Part shown: positions 12,601 to 28,746 of the stretch, piece after piece
How the letters are laid out: every line of letters begins with the position of its first letter
Numbering within the stretch: position 1 is the stretch's first letter
Origin: Panaeolus papilionaceus
Lineage: Eukaryota > Basidiomycota > Agaricomycetes > Agaricales
Reading direction: 5' to 3'
NCBI GenBank assembly: GCA_015501605.1
Contig: JADNRZ010000001.1
Location: forward strand, 2,480,001 to 2,544,000
DNA: 64,000 nucleotides
The notes under the pieces: generated by a model
The model's database searches: none
What the model was told of the DNA's origin: nothing
Seen by the model: the letters and a program-made list of their open reading frames with translations, nothing else
Position numbers and translations under genes: made by a program

Positions 12601-15600
12601 TGAAATGCCTAATGGCAGGGATTTCAAGGCGTTCATCTCCGCCATTTGCTGATTTAGCTCCTTGCGAAGTTCGGTTCTCTATGAAAATATGGTTGGATGC
12701 TATATCGAGATGGAATGAAGCAGGGAAAGATACCTCATCACTAAGCTCTTCCACTTTGACACGAAGAGCTTCCAGCTCTTGTTCAACCACTTCCAACGCC
12801 CCGCTTTCATTGGCAGGCTTGACTTCTACCTCCTGCCCAGTTATATGCTGGACAGATGTAGCGAACCGCTTGAGAAAAAGTCGCCAACTGTCGTCAAAGC
12901 TATCGATCATAGCCGCCTGTTCTACAAAGCGATCGAATATGATGAATAAATCAGCCTTGAGGTGTCTGTTCAAGACTTGTTAGCAAATGCATCTTCGCGG
13001 GTCTGGCGAAACACTAACATTCCAATATCACTCTGTAATATTTGACTATAGTGTTTGAGAATGTCAACCATTGTTGGGTAAAGTTCATCATGTCGCTTCG
13101 CCAGGGCTATGAGGTCCTGAAGAGCGACCTCTGACTCGGACCGTGAACGAACATGGTCGCTTCTGAAGGAACTCATGATATCACGCGCCCTTTCCCTAAC
13201 ATCCTCTTCATCCTCGAACTTCTCTTCAGTGTAGAGATTGAGTTGGTTTATTAGGGAATCAGGAGGTTTGATGTATCTCAAAGCCTAGAGATAAGTTAAA
13301 AAGCCGCATTTCCTCGATGAGAATACTTTATAACTTACCACAATGATTTCGTTGAACCCTCTCCTAGTCATTTCTTCGCGCAACATGATCCGCTCCTCCA
13401 GCTCTTCGGGACAATTGGTGAGGGCGTTAATTAACGCCATAGACGCAACTCTTGCTTCCCAAACGCCGTCTTCGTCATTACCAAATCCATTGACACTGTC
13501 CGAGTCACTTTCTGGATCCAGCTCGGGAAGACGAAGAGATGTGAGGAGGGTTTGAAAGCGGAAATCCTCTTCAAAAATAACGCGGCAATCAGAGAAAGCT
13601 GCGAGCACTGCTTTGTGCCCATCCACGGGAGACAGTATGCAGATAGCAGCAAGAAGCTCACACACTAGTGTATGGATTTTGACTGAAGAAGTGTGTAGTG
13701 CATAGCATAGCTGATTGACCACTATAGGTGACGTCAAGACTTGTTCGAAACCGACCTAAAAACAATTCAGCGCTTCGCCCCCTGTTCGCAGATTCTGGAA
13801 GACCTACTTCGGTATTGAGTAAGACACGCAGACACTTCACGACCTCCAGAAGAACTGTGCTCTCCAGTTCAGTCAGGGCCTTCCGTTTCCCTCCTTTGCC
13901 AACCAACTTGCTCATGAAGCCGCTCAGCACCTCCAACCCTTGCTCATGGCGAACGAAGTCAACTATGAACGCTAGCTTTGCGGTGGAAAGATGAACCCGC
14001 AAGGTGATCAAGTGCTTCACGAGCTTCATGTCCATTGATCTGGTCTGCTTGAGATTGTCGGTATACCATTGGGCAGTCTTTGCGGCTTCTTTGGTCCCAT
14101 TCTCAAGATGTGATGTCCTATCACCTCCCGACAATGCCCAAAGGCTGCTCCAAATCCCGCCTGTACTCTGGGGTTGAATTGGGGGCATGTCCTCTGCAAT
14201 TTTAGAAACCTGAGCCTGTACTTTTCCTGGAGTGTTGATGGGGCTGTTGATCTCAGCGGTGTTGCTGGAATCTGATGCCATCACAGGTCCAGTGGAATTT
14301 CCTGTTCCCCAACCGACACTGGAAAGGCGACGCATCAAGCCAGAGTCGCCGGTTAGCTGTGGTATCAGACGAGGAAGGAGGGCAGAACCACTGGATGGCC
14401 CGTAAGATGCTGCATAGGTAGGTTGATTTCTCTCCGGTGTCGTTGGCGAGCCATTTCCTTTGAAGTCACGATGTTGGCGAAGAAGGTACTTCTTCTGCTG
14501 GATTGGTAGCTTGTACATTGCAGCTCGTTTGTCTCCCTTCAGACCAATCTCGTCCTACAGGGTGCTCGATAAGCGAGCTACAATTTTATGTTGGATATCG
14601 CACTTACCAGCATTTCCTCGAAAGAAGAGTCAAAATCATCATCCCCACTTTCTTCTCCAGATGATTTATTCAGTACATCATTCGCTGCTTTCTCGACGAA
14701 CTTGGGATCACTGACGCTTTTCCTCTTCTCTGGGGTGTGCACGGTGCTGCTTCTATTGGAAGAGGAAGGCGATGTTGCCCCAAACCAACCGTCGAACATA
14801 TTGGATAGTCGTACTTGGGTTACTACTCCCCGCTGTTGATCCATTTTCTGAGTCGCAGTCCTCGAAGGCGCAACATTGTCCGACTGTTTCTTTGTCATCT
14901 TGGCCGTTCCGTCTTCGTCTTCGTCTTCATCCTCATCCTCATCCTCAGATTCCTGCAAAGCAGCCAGTCTTCTGATTGTATCCTGAGATGGTCCTGTGGG
15001 GGAAGGGATACTACGAGTCCTTGACCTTCGATACCACTCGTCGGGAACGCAGAACCTGAAGTTGCGTTTTGCAGAAGACTTGAATGGATTGGGACTGTAA
15101 GGGAATCCGAGAATGTCGAAAATGACTGCGGTGCTTGGTAGTCTACTAGGCTCTAGAAAAAGATTATCGCAATGTCATTATTCGAGGCCGTTTTCACCTA
15201 CTTTCATTAGAACCATCGGCCCAAACTTCTTCGATGACATATTCCAGATTCCCCGAACCCGGGATAGGCAGACTCTTGGAGAGTCCTAGCTCATCTGTCA
15301 CCAGATCGATGATATCCTTCACAGTAGTTGTATGGGATATAAAAACTTTATGTCGAAACTCCTCATGAATTTCGGGGACGCGTGCAAATGAGAGATCCAA
15401 GGCTAGGGATGGAGATTTGGAGACGAGGCGAAAGGCTGGGTTGTGAAGGTGGCCTGTCATAGGAAAAGACGAGAAATGTCGTTCAACAGGGTTGGATTCA
15501 CGATTTTGCTTCTTGATTATTGGAGCGACATGTGTCTGTGGGTCCAATGTGCCTATGTACATCAGAGATACCTCTCAGTAATCCGTAAAACCCTGAATTA

Positions 15601-15860
15601 AGTTCCTCCTCACCGTCACCTAGTTTGTTGAGGTCCTCCTCCTCCCAAGGCCTGCCGCTACGCTCAGATCTTAAGAGTTGTAAAGCCCATCCCGCATCTG
15701 TCAGGTTCCTCAGAACCTCCTCTCTTAAACCCTCTATTCGCAACAACGTATCGATGACATCCTGCGCAGTGCCATCTTCGGACAATTCAGCAAAGTGCAA
15801 ACTCCCTGTGGTCAGGATTGTAGGAACGATAATGGTGTGTGATTCTTTGTTCATGCTCAT
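9684..15860 (-). CDS. Diaphanous-related formin (Bni1/SepA/Cdc12 type)
   Basis: Nucleates and elongates unbranched actin filaments for polarised growth, septation or cables under Rho control. N-terminus to C-terminus: a ubiquitin/RA-like segment (TTGSLHFAELSEDGT, then VFISHTTTVKDIIDLVTDEL); an acidic Glu/Asp run (about 14890-14955); the GTPase-binding/FH3 region opening FEEMLDEIGLKGDKRAAMYK; coiled coil (about 12000-12600); FH1 with 40 consecutive prolines (11674-11793); FH2 starting near MKPFFWNKIRN and including IGNTLNGSTFRGNAKGFQL; and a C-terminal DAD-like GDLDEAIRSMRTAKRRQR. About 15 introns. The start is uncertain: the frame is open to a TTG at 15872; the first ATG is at 15858-15860. 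An acceptor-like CATACAG just upstream leaves room for a lost or unseen 5' exon, close to the rearranged segment beginning at 16191. Confidence 0.9.
11674..11793 (-). repeat. GGA/GGGA/GGT microsatellite encoding 40 prolines (formin FH1)
   Basis: Read in the formin frame, every triplet on the plus strand is NGG, giving 40 uninterrupted proline codons with mixed third bases (blocks of agg, then alternating ggg/agg, then tgg). It is purine-rich on the plus strand and lies inside the FH1 profilin-binding segment. Shorter proline runs follow at about 11590-11640. Such tracts are prone to slippage and assembly error. Confidence 0.9.
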
Positions 15861-16190
15861 GCATCCATACAATCTGTATGGGTGATGAAGACGCGCCTAA
15901 TTGAATCACGAAAACAACGCGTGGGGTAGACACTCGGCAGTGACAAAGAAAGCTGGGGTAATCTACTCAGTGTAGTGAGCTAGATGGTATGAGTCAAGCT
16001 TAGGCTAGTACAGCAAATGACTTGTGAGTGCTATTAGGAGCTCTCTTGTGTTGTTGTCTTCGGTCTTCCCTTAGAGTCACGACTTACATCAGTGTGGTCC
16101 GCCATCTCCGCCCCCCTGTCTTTGTTTGGCACGTGGTTCATCATGCAAGCTATCCACTTTTGAGAATCATACAACTTAGCTCAACAATGT

Positions 16191-18286
<2,096 letters not shown>

Positions 18287-19240
18287 TCGCAGATTTGGAA
18301 AGCTTTCAGATGATGGGGAGTTGGGACCTAAGGGCTAGGTGAGGATGGTGAGTGAGAGTTGAAGAATGAACTTGGCATGAAAGGAGAAAGAGTCACCCGG
18401 AGCGCTTGAGCGTTAATTGACAGCTGCACGTGGCGAATTCCCCACGATACACCTCCGATCAGCATTTAGCTGTAGGGTCTCCCAATGTCAAGCTTCAAAT
18501 TAAACATGAACGACTTACTCAGCGATTACTCAGTGACTCCCCACAAACCAAGCAAGGACGCGCTGGTGAAGACTGGTGACCAGCGTACTTTAGCACACAC
18601 GGTTTAACCCTTCAGTATTTCCAAGACCAAGTAGAACCTGCGTAAGTGCACCGAGACTGAGGCACATCTATTCTTCCAGTCTAACTCCTATTTACTATCT
18701 AGTAAATAATTACTAGGGGGAGTGGTGTTTTCCCTCGCCTGTCTAACGAAATCAAAAAGAAGTCGATGTCCTTTGTCGACTTTTTGAAGACCCGATCTCA
18801 GGTGATCGACGCGGAAAAGAGTCGGAGGTTGTCCGTTGGCGCTTACTTATGTTGAAACGGTGGAAACCGTTGATGTAAGCTGACGTTCTTTGTATTCTTC
18901 CATGCAAACGACGCCTAATAAAATTTAAACCCAGTGGCACACCTGCACCATCTGCATTTGCGATGTTCGCCTCCTCCACCTTGTTTCATACTCTCATATT
19001 CAATACCATGGCTCAACTAACTTACCGCTCCCGGGCGTCGGACCCTATCAACTCGGTTAACTCGAGGCGGAAAAGAGTCGGAATCTTATTTTCTTCGTGC
19101 TGGTCTGCATTGAAATTGCTGCCAAACAGCGAAGTGCCCTTGGCCTCATCCCAATCTCAAACTTGAACGCTGCGTGGAGATGGCTCGCCCTTCTTCCCTA
19201 TGGTAAATTTTATAGAGGAAGGATATTGGGCGCTAGGCAG
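18287..19240 (+). repeat. Left copy of a diverged direct repeat flanking the CE1 esterase
   Basis: Two blocks (18287-18366 and 18951-19240) match 21059-21153 and 21158-21458 in the same orientation. Shared landmarks include CGCAGATTT, GCGATGTTCGCCTCCTCC, the GCGGAAAAGAG motif and GGGCGCTAGGCAGT near the end. Relative to the right copy, the left one carries about 585 extra bases (18367-18950), which contain a further GCGGAAAAGAGTCGGA motif near 18809. Many substitutions and small indels separate the copies, so the repeat is old. Confidence 0.7.
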
Positions 19241-19564
19241 TGATTTCAAGATCAAAGCCTCACATCCAAATCTGGTGAGCAGCAAAAGCCGATAGCCCCT
19301 AGCCCCTATCCTTCACTCGACTACCAATTGATTCTTGAATTCAAACTTCAAAGCGAAGGCATACCACGGGGTCGACTCACGATGTGTTCTTCTAAAAGTT
19401 TGTAATACTTCTATTCCTCAAAATTTTACTTTAATCCCCAGCTGACTCCGTCGCGTCAGTCTTGGCACGGGCCTCATTGTAATTACGGGGTGGAAGTTCG
19501 GATGAATATCGAGGAGAATCAAATACCTCTTCAGGAAGATATTCAAACAGCCACAGACATAATC

Positions 19565-19570
19565 TATAAA
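19565..19570 (+). promoter_or_regulatory. TATA box of CE1 esterase
   Basis: TATAAA 45 bp before the ATG, implying a very short 5' UTR. The same element and flank are retained in the truncated copy near 24930. Confidence 0.65.
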
Positions 19571-19614
19571 GTCTCAACCACGCCATTCCATATCCCTCAA
19601 CTTGGTTCTTCGCC

Positions 19615-20652
19615 ATGTATTCGGTCTCCCTCTTCTTCCTCATCCTCGCTGCATCCCTACAGAGCGTCATCGCCGCCTCTGCAGGATGTGGCAAATCCCC
19701 ACCCTCCAGCGGAACAAAGAACATCGGCAGCCGTCAATACATCCTCCAAGTACCCGCCAACTACAACCCCAACACACCATACAAACTCATCTTCGGGTTC
19801 CACTGGCGCGGTGGAAACATGAACAACGTCGCGCCTGGTTATTACGGTCTGCGTGCTTTAGCCCAAGAGACTGCTATCTTTGTAGCCCCGAATGGATTGG
19901 ATGCGGGCTGGGCGAATACCAATAACCGTGATACACAACTTGTTGATCAGATCATCAGCGAGGTACAGAATGGTCTTTGCGTTGACGAGAAGCAGATCTT
20001 TGCTACTGGCTTCAGCTATGGTGGTGGGATGTCCTACAACATTGCTTGCTCCCGTGCCAGTAAGTATTATTTCCAATCGTTTACTAATATATCGGCTCAC
20101 TTGTCATGAATTTATCCAGACGTCTTCCGTGCCGTCTCAGTCATCGCAGGTGCCCAACTCAGCGGTTGCAGCGGCGGAGAGACTAAAATCCCCTACCTCG
20201 GGATCCACGGCGTCGCCGATTCAGTACTCAACGTCAGCAACGGCAGGTCACTCCGCGACCGCTACCTCCGCGTCAACGGGTGTCAATCCAAGAACGCACC
20301 CGAGCCAGCTCGTGGGCCCGACAGCAACTACATCAAAACCGAGTACTCATGCAGCGCTGGGTACCCGGTATGGTGGATTGCGCATGGCGGGGACCACGTT
20401 GGGTCTCCCAGCAGTGGCCAAAACTGGATGGCTACCCAGACTTGGGACTTTTGGACGAGGGCGATCAATGGAGGCGGTTCGTCACCATCCCCTACGACGA
20501 CGGCCAACCCTGGACCAACTACTACTGCTGCTCCGGGTAACTGTAGCGCCCGCTGGGGACAGTGTGGTGGTCAAGGCTGGACCGGTGCTAAGTGTTGCCA
20601 ATCTGGTTCGACTTGTCAGGCTCAGAACCCGTATTATAGCCAGTGTATCTAA
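19615..20652 (+). CDS. Secreted CE1-type esterase (feruloyl/acetylxylan) with CBM1
   Basis: Predicted extracellular esterase removing feruloyl or acetyl groups from xylan. A hydrophobic signal peptide (about residues 1-20, ending VIAAS) leads into an alpha/beta-hydrolase domain with the nucleophile elbow GFSYGGG, Asp in HGVADSVLN and His in HGGDHVG forming a likely Ser-Asp-His triad. A Ser/Thr/Pro linker follows, then a C-terminal CBM1 ([24 protein letters not shown]). One intron, 20060-20119, splits the codon for Asn in NVFRAVS; exons 19615-20059 and 20120-20652 give 325 aa. Start chosen because it opens the signal peptide. The fold alone does not separate feruloyl from acetyl specificity. 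GH62 with the same module lies 2 kb downstream. Confidence 0.9.
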
Positions 20653-21058
20653 ATTAGTTGTCTTGATCGTGTAGCCGGTGTTGCTGAAAGAATAGTCTTG
20701 ACCTTGTAGACTGCTCCGCCGTATTTCGCGTTGATGGGTAAATAACCACCGCCTATTTTGTACGGATCAATTTATGACTTTGGCCAATTGAATGAAGAAG
20801 AATCGATGTCATTATCCATCTAAGAATCTAAGATGCATTAACAGAGTACGATAAAACAAAATAGAATAAAACCAAACCAAAACCAAAACACCTCCCATTA
20901 CATAGTAAGTCAACACTCTACTCCACAAGTTCAACAGCATCTTCGACCTCGACCTCGCCCTCGCCCACCTCGATCTCCACCTCTTCCACCTACCTCACTA
21001 GCCCGATTTCCTGCACCTCCCTCGCCAATTTCTTGACCCTCTTCTTTGCTCTGACTTT
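20653..21058. other. 3' spacer after CE1
   Basis: Contains the esterase 3' UTR and a CT-rich stretch (about 20936-21000). No gene seen. Confidence 0.4.
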
Positions 21059-21458
21059 CGCAGATTTAGAGAGCTCGCGGATGATTGAAGGTTATGATCT
21101 AAGGGTTCAAGGGGTGAGTAATGATGGATCGGCGAGTTAATGAGAATTGAAGAAAGCTGCATCTGCGATGTTCGCCTCCTCCACCTTGCTTCATATTCTC
21201 ATATTCAATATCTAGGCTCCACTGATTTACCAATTCCACGCGTCGATTGTAATGTTAAATCGGTTGGCTCAGGGCGGAAAAGAGTTGGAGTCTATTATTT
21301 TCGTGCTGGTCTGCATTGCAATTGCTGTAACACGACGAATCGATAACCCCCCTAAGTCTCAAATTTGAATGCTGCGTGGAGGTGGCCCGCCCTTCTGCTT
21401 TGTGGTAAAGTTCGGAAGATGACAGAAGAAGGAAGGTCCAGTGTTGGGCGCTAGGCAG
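21059..21458 (+). repeat. Right copy of the direct repeat flanking CE1
   Basis: Matches 18287-18366 plus 18951-19240 as one continuous block, with the GCGATGTTCGCCTCCTCC landmark at about 21166 and GCGGAAAAGAG at about 21275. Together the two copies bracket the esterase gene. Confidence 0.7.
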
Positions 21459-22620
21459 TCTGGTCATCGATCGCCCAAACAAGCGCGCTCGCGTTCGGTG
21501 TTTTTGAAAGCCAAGCCGAGTGTCCAATGCAAATCTTCATTCTAAGGGCACGCGTAGGTGTGCGTTATTTGATCATGGTTGTAAATAGGTTGCTCTGAAC
21601 TAGTTTCTGTTACTATTTGTGGTGAGTTCTCTTATTTGGTGTCCTTGATGTCTCGAAGTGGGCCGCTGCTTCGCACGGCATGTATGAGTCGTAACGTGTT
21701 TTTTTCCCATTAAAGCTGAAATTTATGACATATAAATAGAGGGGTGCCAGAAATGAAGATACATGATGCGACTGGTTTGAAAGAACTAAATGATAAAACT
21801 ATACGTGAGGCACAGTAATTTAATTTTCGTGTTGTGGGTTGGTGCCAGCACTCTTACTGGCAGCTGTTCGGGTGCTGTGCCATTTTGATATTGAGCGTAT
21901 TACTGTCACTTATAGACCTCATTAAGGTCACAAAACCTTGCAAATATTTCTTAATACCTCTGAGATGCGCAAAATAAACACACTTAGCCTCAGAATTGGA
22001 TCCAAAGCGACACTGAAAATCCGAAGTAGACGCTTACATGATCCATCAATCCATCAAAAATATCACGTGACGGTATGATGATGCAGCGTAACACTGACAA
22101 GAATGCTGCCAAAGCCCAGGATGTCCTATAAATAGGACTCATAATGTGCTATAATTGGGTCGGTATCGGTGTAAATTCGACGATTTATTGCGGGAATATG
22201 ATCCCCTAAATGCAAAGCATTTGCTCCTCGTTTGAGGCCTCCTCGTTCGCTTGCAGATCTCTATGGGCTGGCACTACAACGAAATTATGTGAGTCTGCGA
22301 CATATTTCCGGGAGTAGGTCAGGTGATTTAAAAGTCTCGAGACCATTGCTTTCAACCAGGTAAATTGGGACTTGGGGACACCGGTTCATTCACGGTTGGT
22401 CGTCGGTAAGAATAATTACGGCTATGACAGATGGAGGCTTCCCTCCTCATTTCAGAACCTCACTCAGCTGGCTCCTGAAGCCAAAAATGCGGTGCGTGGC
22501 CACGTACAGACACCACCCGGGTACTGCATTGAATAACCCCTGAGCGTTCTACATACCACCCGTGCAATCCAGAAGCGCGACTATCGACTGTTTCTAGGAC
22601 CCTCGGGCACCATCTGGGAG
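21459..22620. promoter_or_regulatory. Upstream region of GH62
   Basis: About 1.2 kb without a convincing ORF. It should hold the regulatory region of the GH62 gene; I cannot assign specific activator sites. Confidence 0.4.
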
Positions 22621-22628
22621 TATATAAA
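22621..22628 (+). promoter_or_regulatory. TATA box of GH62
   Basis: TATATAAA located 58 bp upstream of the GH62 ATG, at the spacing expected for a strongly expressed inducible gene. Confidence 0.7.
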
Positions 22629-22685
22629 CCCCACCTCTGGAACTGTGGAAGGTCAGTGTGGTCACTCGTTCACATCGCTCCCAAA

Positions 22686-23822
22686 ATGAAGCCCGCCGTC
22701 TGCATTACTTTGCTCGCATCTGCGGCATCCGCCTCTGCCCAGTGCAACCTTCCTTCCTCCTACCGCTGGACCTCCTCTGGCGCACTCGCCACCCCCAAGT
22801 CTGGCTGGGTTTCGCTCAAGGACTTTACCACTGTTCCTTACAACGGAAAATACCTCGTCTATGCCACCACTCACGACAACAGCTCATATGGGTCTATGGC
22901 TTTCAGCCTTGTCAGCAACTTCAATGAGCTGAGCTCCGCCACCCAGACTGGTATGAATCAGGGCACTGTCGCACCATCCCTCTTCTACTTCGCCCCCAAG
23001 AACATCTGGGTCTTGGCGTACCAATGGGGTGCCACTCCGTTCTCGTACAAGACGAGCAGCGATCCCACCAATCCCAACGGCTGGTCGGGAGCCAACCCTC
23101 TCTTCACCGGATCCATCACTGGATCTGGCACCGGCGTCATTGACCAGGCCGTCATTGGTGACAGCCAGAACATGTACCTCTTCTTCTGCGGTGACAACGG
23201 CAAGATCTACCGCGCCTCCATGCCCATTGGCAACTTCCCTGGTAACTTCGGCACCAACTACCAGACCATCTTGTCTGATAGCACCAATAACCTTTTCGAG
23301 GCCGTCCAGGTCTACACTGTCAAGGGCAAGCAGCAGTACCTCATGATCGTCGAGGCTATTGGCAGTCAAGGCCGTTACTTCCGTTCATTCACTGCTACAA
23401 GCCTCGGTGGCAGCTGGACCCCTCAGACCACTTCTGAGAGCAACCCGTTCGCCGGCAAGGCCAACAGTGGTGCCACCTGGACCAACGACATTTCGCACGG
23501 TGATCTCGTCCGTGACAGTGCTGACCAGACCAACACCATCGACCCTTGCAACCTCCGCTTGCTCTACCAGGGCAGGTCTACCACCTCTAGTGGCAACTAC
23601 GGCCTGCTGCCTTACCGCCCCGGTCTCTTGACCCTCCAGGGTGCCGTTCAGCAACCCGGCACTACCACCTCGAAGCCACCTACCACCACCTCTCCCCCTG
23701 CCTCTGGCAATTGCGTTGCTAAGTATGGTCAATGTGGAGGCCAAGGCTACACTGGCCCAACTTGCTGCCAGTCAGGGAGCACTTGCACCAAGTCCAATGA
23801 CTTTTACTCGCAGTGCATCTAA
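22686..23822 (+). CDS. GH62 alpha-L-arabinofuranosidase with CBM1
   Basis: Secreted enzyme releasing arabinose side chains from arabinoxylan. The signal peptide ([20 protein letters not shown]) precedes a GH62 five-bladed propeller recognised from [68 protein letters not shown] and [15 protein letters not shown] Thr/Pro linker leads to a C-terminal CBM1 ([25 protein letters not shown]). Single exon, 378 aa. GC content and C-ending codons are markedly higher than in neighbouring genes, as is common for highly expressed secreted enzymes. Upstream in-frame codons to 22656 contain no ATG before 22686. It complements the nearby CE1 esterase in debranching xylan. Confidence 0.95.
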   Translation: MKPAVCITLLASAASASAQCNLPSSYRWTSSGALATPKSGWVSLKDFTTVPYNGKYLVYATTHDNSSYGSMAFSLVSNFNELSSATQTGMNQGTVAPSLFYFAPKNIWVLAYQWGATPFSYKTSSDPTNPNGWSGANPLFTGSITGSGTGVIDQAVIGDSQNMYLFFCGDNGKIYRASMPIGNFPGNFGTNYQTILSDSTNNLFEAVQVYTVKGKQQYLMIVEAIGSQGRYFRSFTATSLGGSWTPQTTSESNPFAGKANSGATWTNDISHGDLVRDSADQTNTIDPCNLRLLYQGRSTTSSGNYGLLPYRPGLLTLQGAVQQPGTTTSKPPTTTSPPASGNCVAKYGQCGGQGYTGPTCCQSGSTCTKSNDFYSQCI

Positions 23823-24060
23823 ACCCTTTCATGAACTCCCCGCAGGTACCTAGTGCATAGATTACTTTGTAGTTTTCAGGGCGCCATCTATCCGCTTTTA
23901 GGTAGCTGCTACTACGTCGTACTCCTCGTCACTGTTCATTGATTATCACTTTTCTCCTGCTTTATTCGACACATTTGTGCGCGACTGGGAAAGCTTGAAC
24001 TGAAGCTCTGTGCCTGATCATCTCAGCCTTGACTGTGGAGTCCATCCCAGCAGCTTTGTC
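23823..24060. other. 3' spacer after GH62
   Basis: About 240 bp holding the GH62 3' UTR; nothing else seen. Confidence 0.4.
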
Positions 24061-24876
24061 TCAGCGAAGGGAAATCTGAAACTCATCCTGCAAAGAGTCC
24101 GTGTTCATTTGGTTTGAACCGGGGTTTTCTATGATCAGAGCTTACCAGGAGCTTATCGAATGCAATATTGGCTTCTGGCAGCTTTTTGTTGGTTCCTCTG
24201 GCCGTTTCTTGGACGCGGACCGTTTTTTCTTGGTCTGTATCAGGCCCCCGGCACGTCCACCTTTGCTGGCTGTTCAAGTGGGGAACATTCTCTTCGCCAG
24301 GGGGAACATCGGCCAGAGAAAGTAGCACTCCCAGGTTTTATGGGCGCCTTTGCAGTCTTCCGAGGGCCACTCGTAGTCTAACAGAAGACCATTAAATTCT
24401 GAACATACCTGCTTTGTCTTCTTTTTCACGGGCGATGAAGCATCCTCGATCTTGGGCTTCTTGTCTGGTGGAGGCAACCCCAGCGGCAATGTATTTCATC
24501 ATCTACATCATCATTTTCCCGTAGCGGTCATGAGCTAATTTCTTGCTTCCGCTTAAGACGAGGCTGCATTGGCTTCCAATTTTGGCATTGCAGACATCCT
24601 AGCTGCTTGCTTTGAGAACATCGCTTCAGGCCCGTCCTTCCGTTTTGCAACATGCTCGATGAATGTCGGCAACTCTACCGATTTTACCAACATCTGAGTC
24701 GGCGGGAGCAGCATAGCATTCCAAAGGGAGAGTCGCATCATGTGCTGGTTGCACCATCTTTGCAAGTTGCGCTGTTCAGGTTTGCGAAGGCGTATCGAGC
24801 CATTGCTCAACTTCTTCACAGTTCTTAAGGAATGTAGGTTGACGATCAGGCAGCCAAGAAAAGTCTCTATTTGCAT
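24061..24876 (-). CDS. Possible multi-exon gene, basic protein of unknown function
   Basis: Not recognised. Three blocks on the minus strand join with good splice signals: a Lys-rich block DKKPKIEDASSPVKKKTKQ ending at a GTATGT donor, an exon of exactly 40 codons (24146-24265) beginning QRWTCRGPDTDQEK and ending FDKLL at a GTAAGC donor, and a last exon 24061-24087 ending QISLR-stop. An upstream ATG-initiated frame at 24553-24876 (107 codons) may belong to the same transcript, but I cannot join it cleanly. The charged, low-complexity composition gives no functional hint. It lies between GH62 and the truncated esterase copy, so it could be a decayed gene. Confidence 0.3.
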
Positions 24877-24904
24877 CGGTAGTGACTATTGTAAATGTCC
24901 ATGA

Positions 24905-25150
24905 GAGTTCAGAGAGCCATGTTCTGATACCTATAAATTCTCAATCATACCACTTCATATCCCTCAACTTGGTTCTTCGCCGTGTATTTGGTCTTCCTCT
25001 TCTTCCTCATCCTCGCCGCATCCTTACAGAGCGAAATCGCCGCCTCTGCAGGACGTAGCAAACCTCCACTCCAGCGGAACAAAGAACATCGGCGGCCGTC
25101 AATACATCCTCCGAGTACCCTCCAACAGCCCATACAGGCTCATTTTCTGA
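24905..25150 (+). pseudogene. Truncated 5' copy of the CE1 esterase gene
   Basis: Matches 19541-19797: the TATA element, the leader TATCCCTCAACTTGG, the signal-peptide region and the first part of the mature domain. The initiator ATG has become GTG, and indels shift the frame after the signal peptide. Homology stops near 25148 and within about ten bases the MCM6 3' flank begins. There is no catalytic elbow, intron or CBM1 in this copy, so it is a dead promoter-plus-signal-peptide fragment. Confidence 0.85.
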
Positions 25151-25326
25151 ATCGGGTTCAAGATATTCTCGTTAAAAGCTTGATTCAGAGTCGCTTATAG
25201 GTATACATTAATCAATACAACACAATTACTAGGTATATTACTTCTACTAAAAATCAGATATCAAAGCACCGAAAGCCACAGATGATAGATGAAACAAAAC
25301 TTGAAAGAAAAACAAACGAGGCTCAT

Positions 25327-28513
<3,187 letters not shown>

Positions 28514-28746
28514 GATGATAAAAGAAATAATCGACGCGGTATCAAGATAGAATTGACGCGACCAAATCAAAAATTGGGTTGCACGCTTTGAAGTTTAGGG
28601 CAGGCATAGTCGTGTGTGCGTGACACGCAATATTGTGACTAAATGTCGATCACCATCACGGCTAATTAAAGCTGTTCAGTCCACAGACAACTGAACACTT
28701 GTTCATTAAGCGATACCTATCACATACACATTGGTTCCCAAAAGCC
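28514..28746. promoter_or_regulatory. Bidirectional promoter region MCM6 / tyrosine phosphatase
   Basis: The 233 bp between divergent start codons. It contains a short ACGCG near 28558 and 28626, reminiscent of the MluI cell-cycle box (ACGCGT) core that regulates fungal replication genes, but neither is a full ACGCGT and I treat this as weak. Confidence 0.4.

Noticed and set aside
22884..23369. Minus-strand 161-codon frame across GH62
   Set aside because: Shadow produced by the strong third-position GC bias of the GH62 gene.
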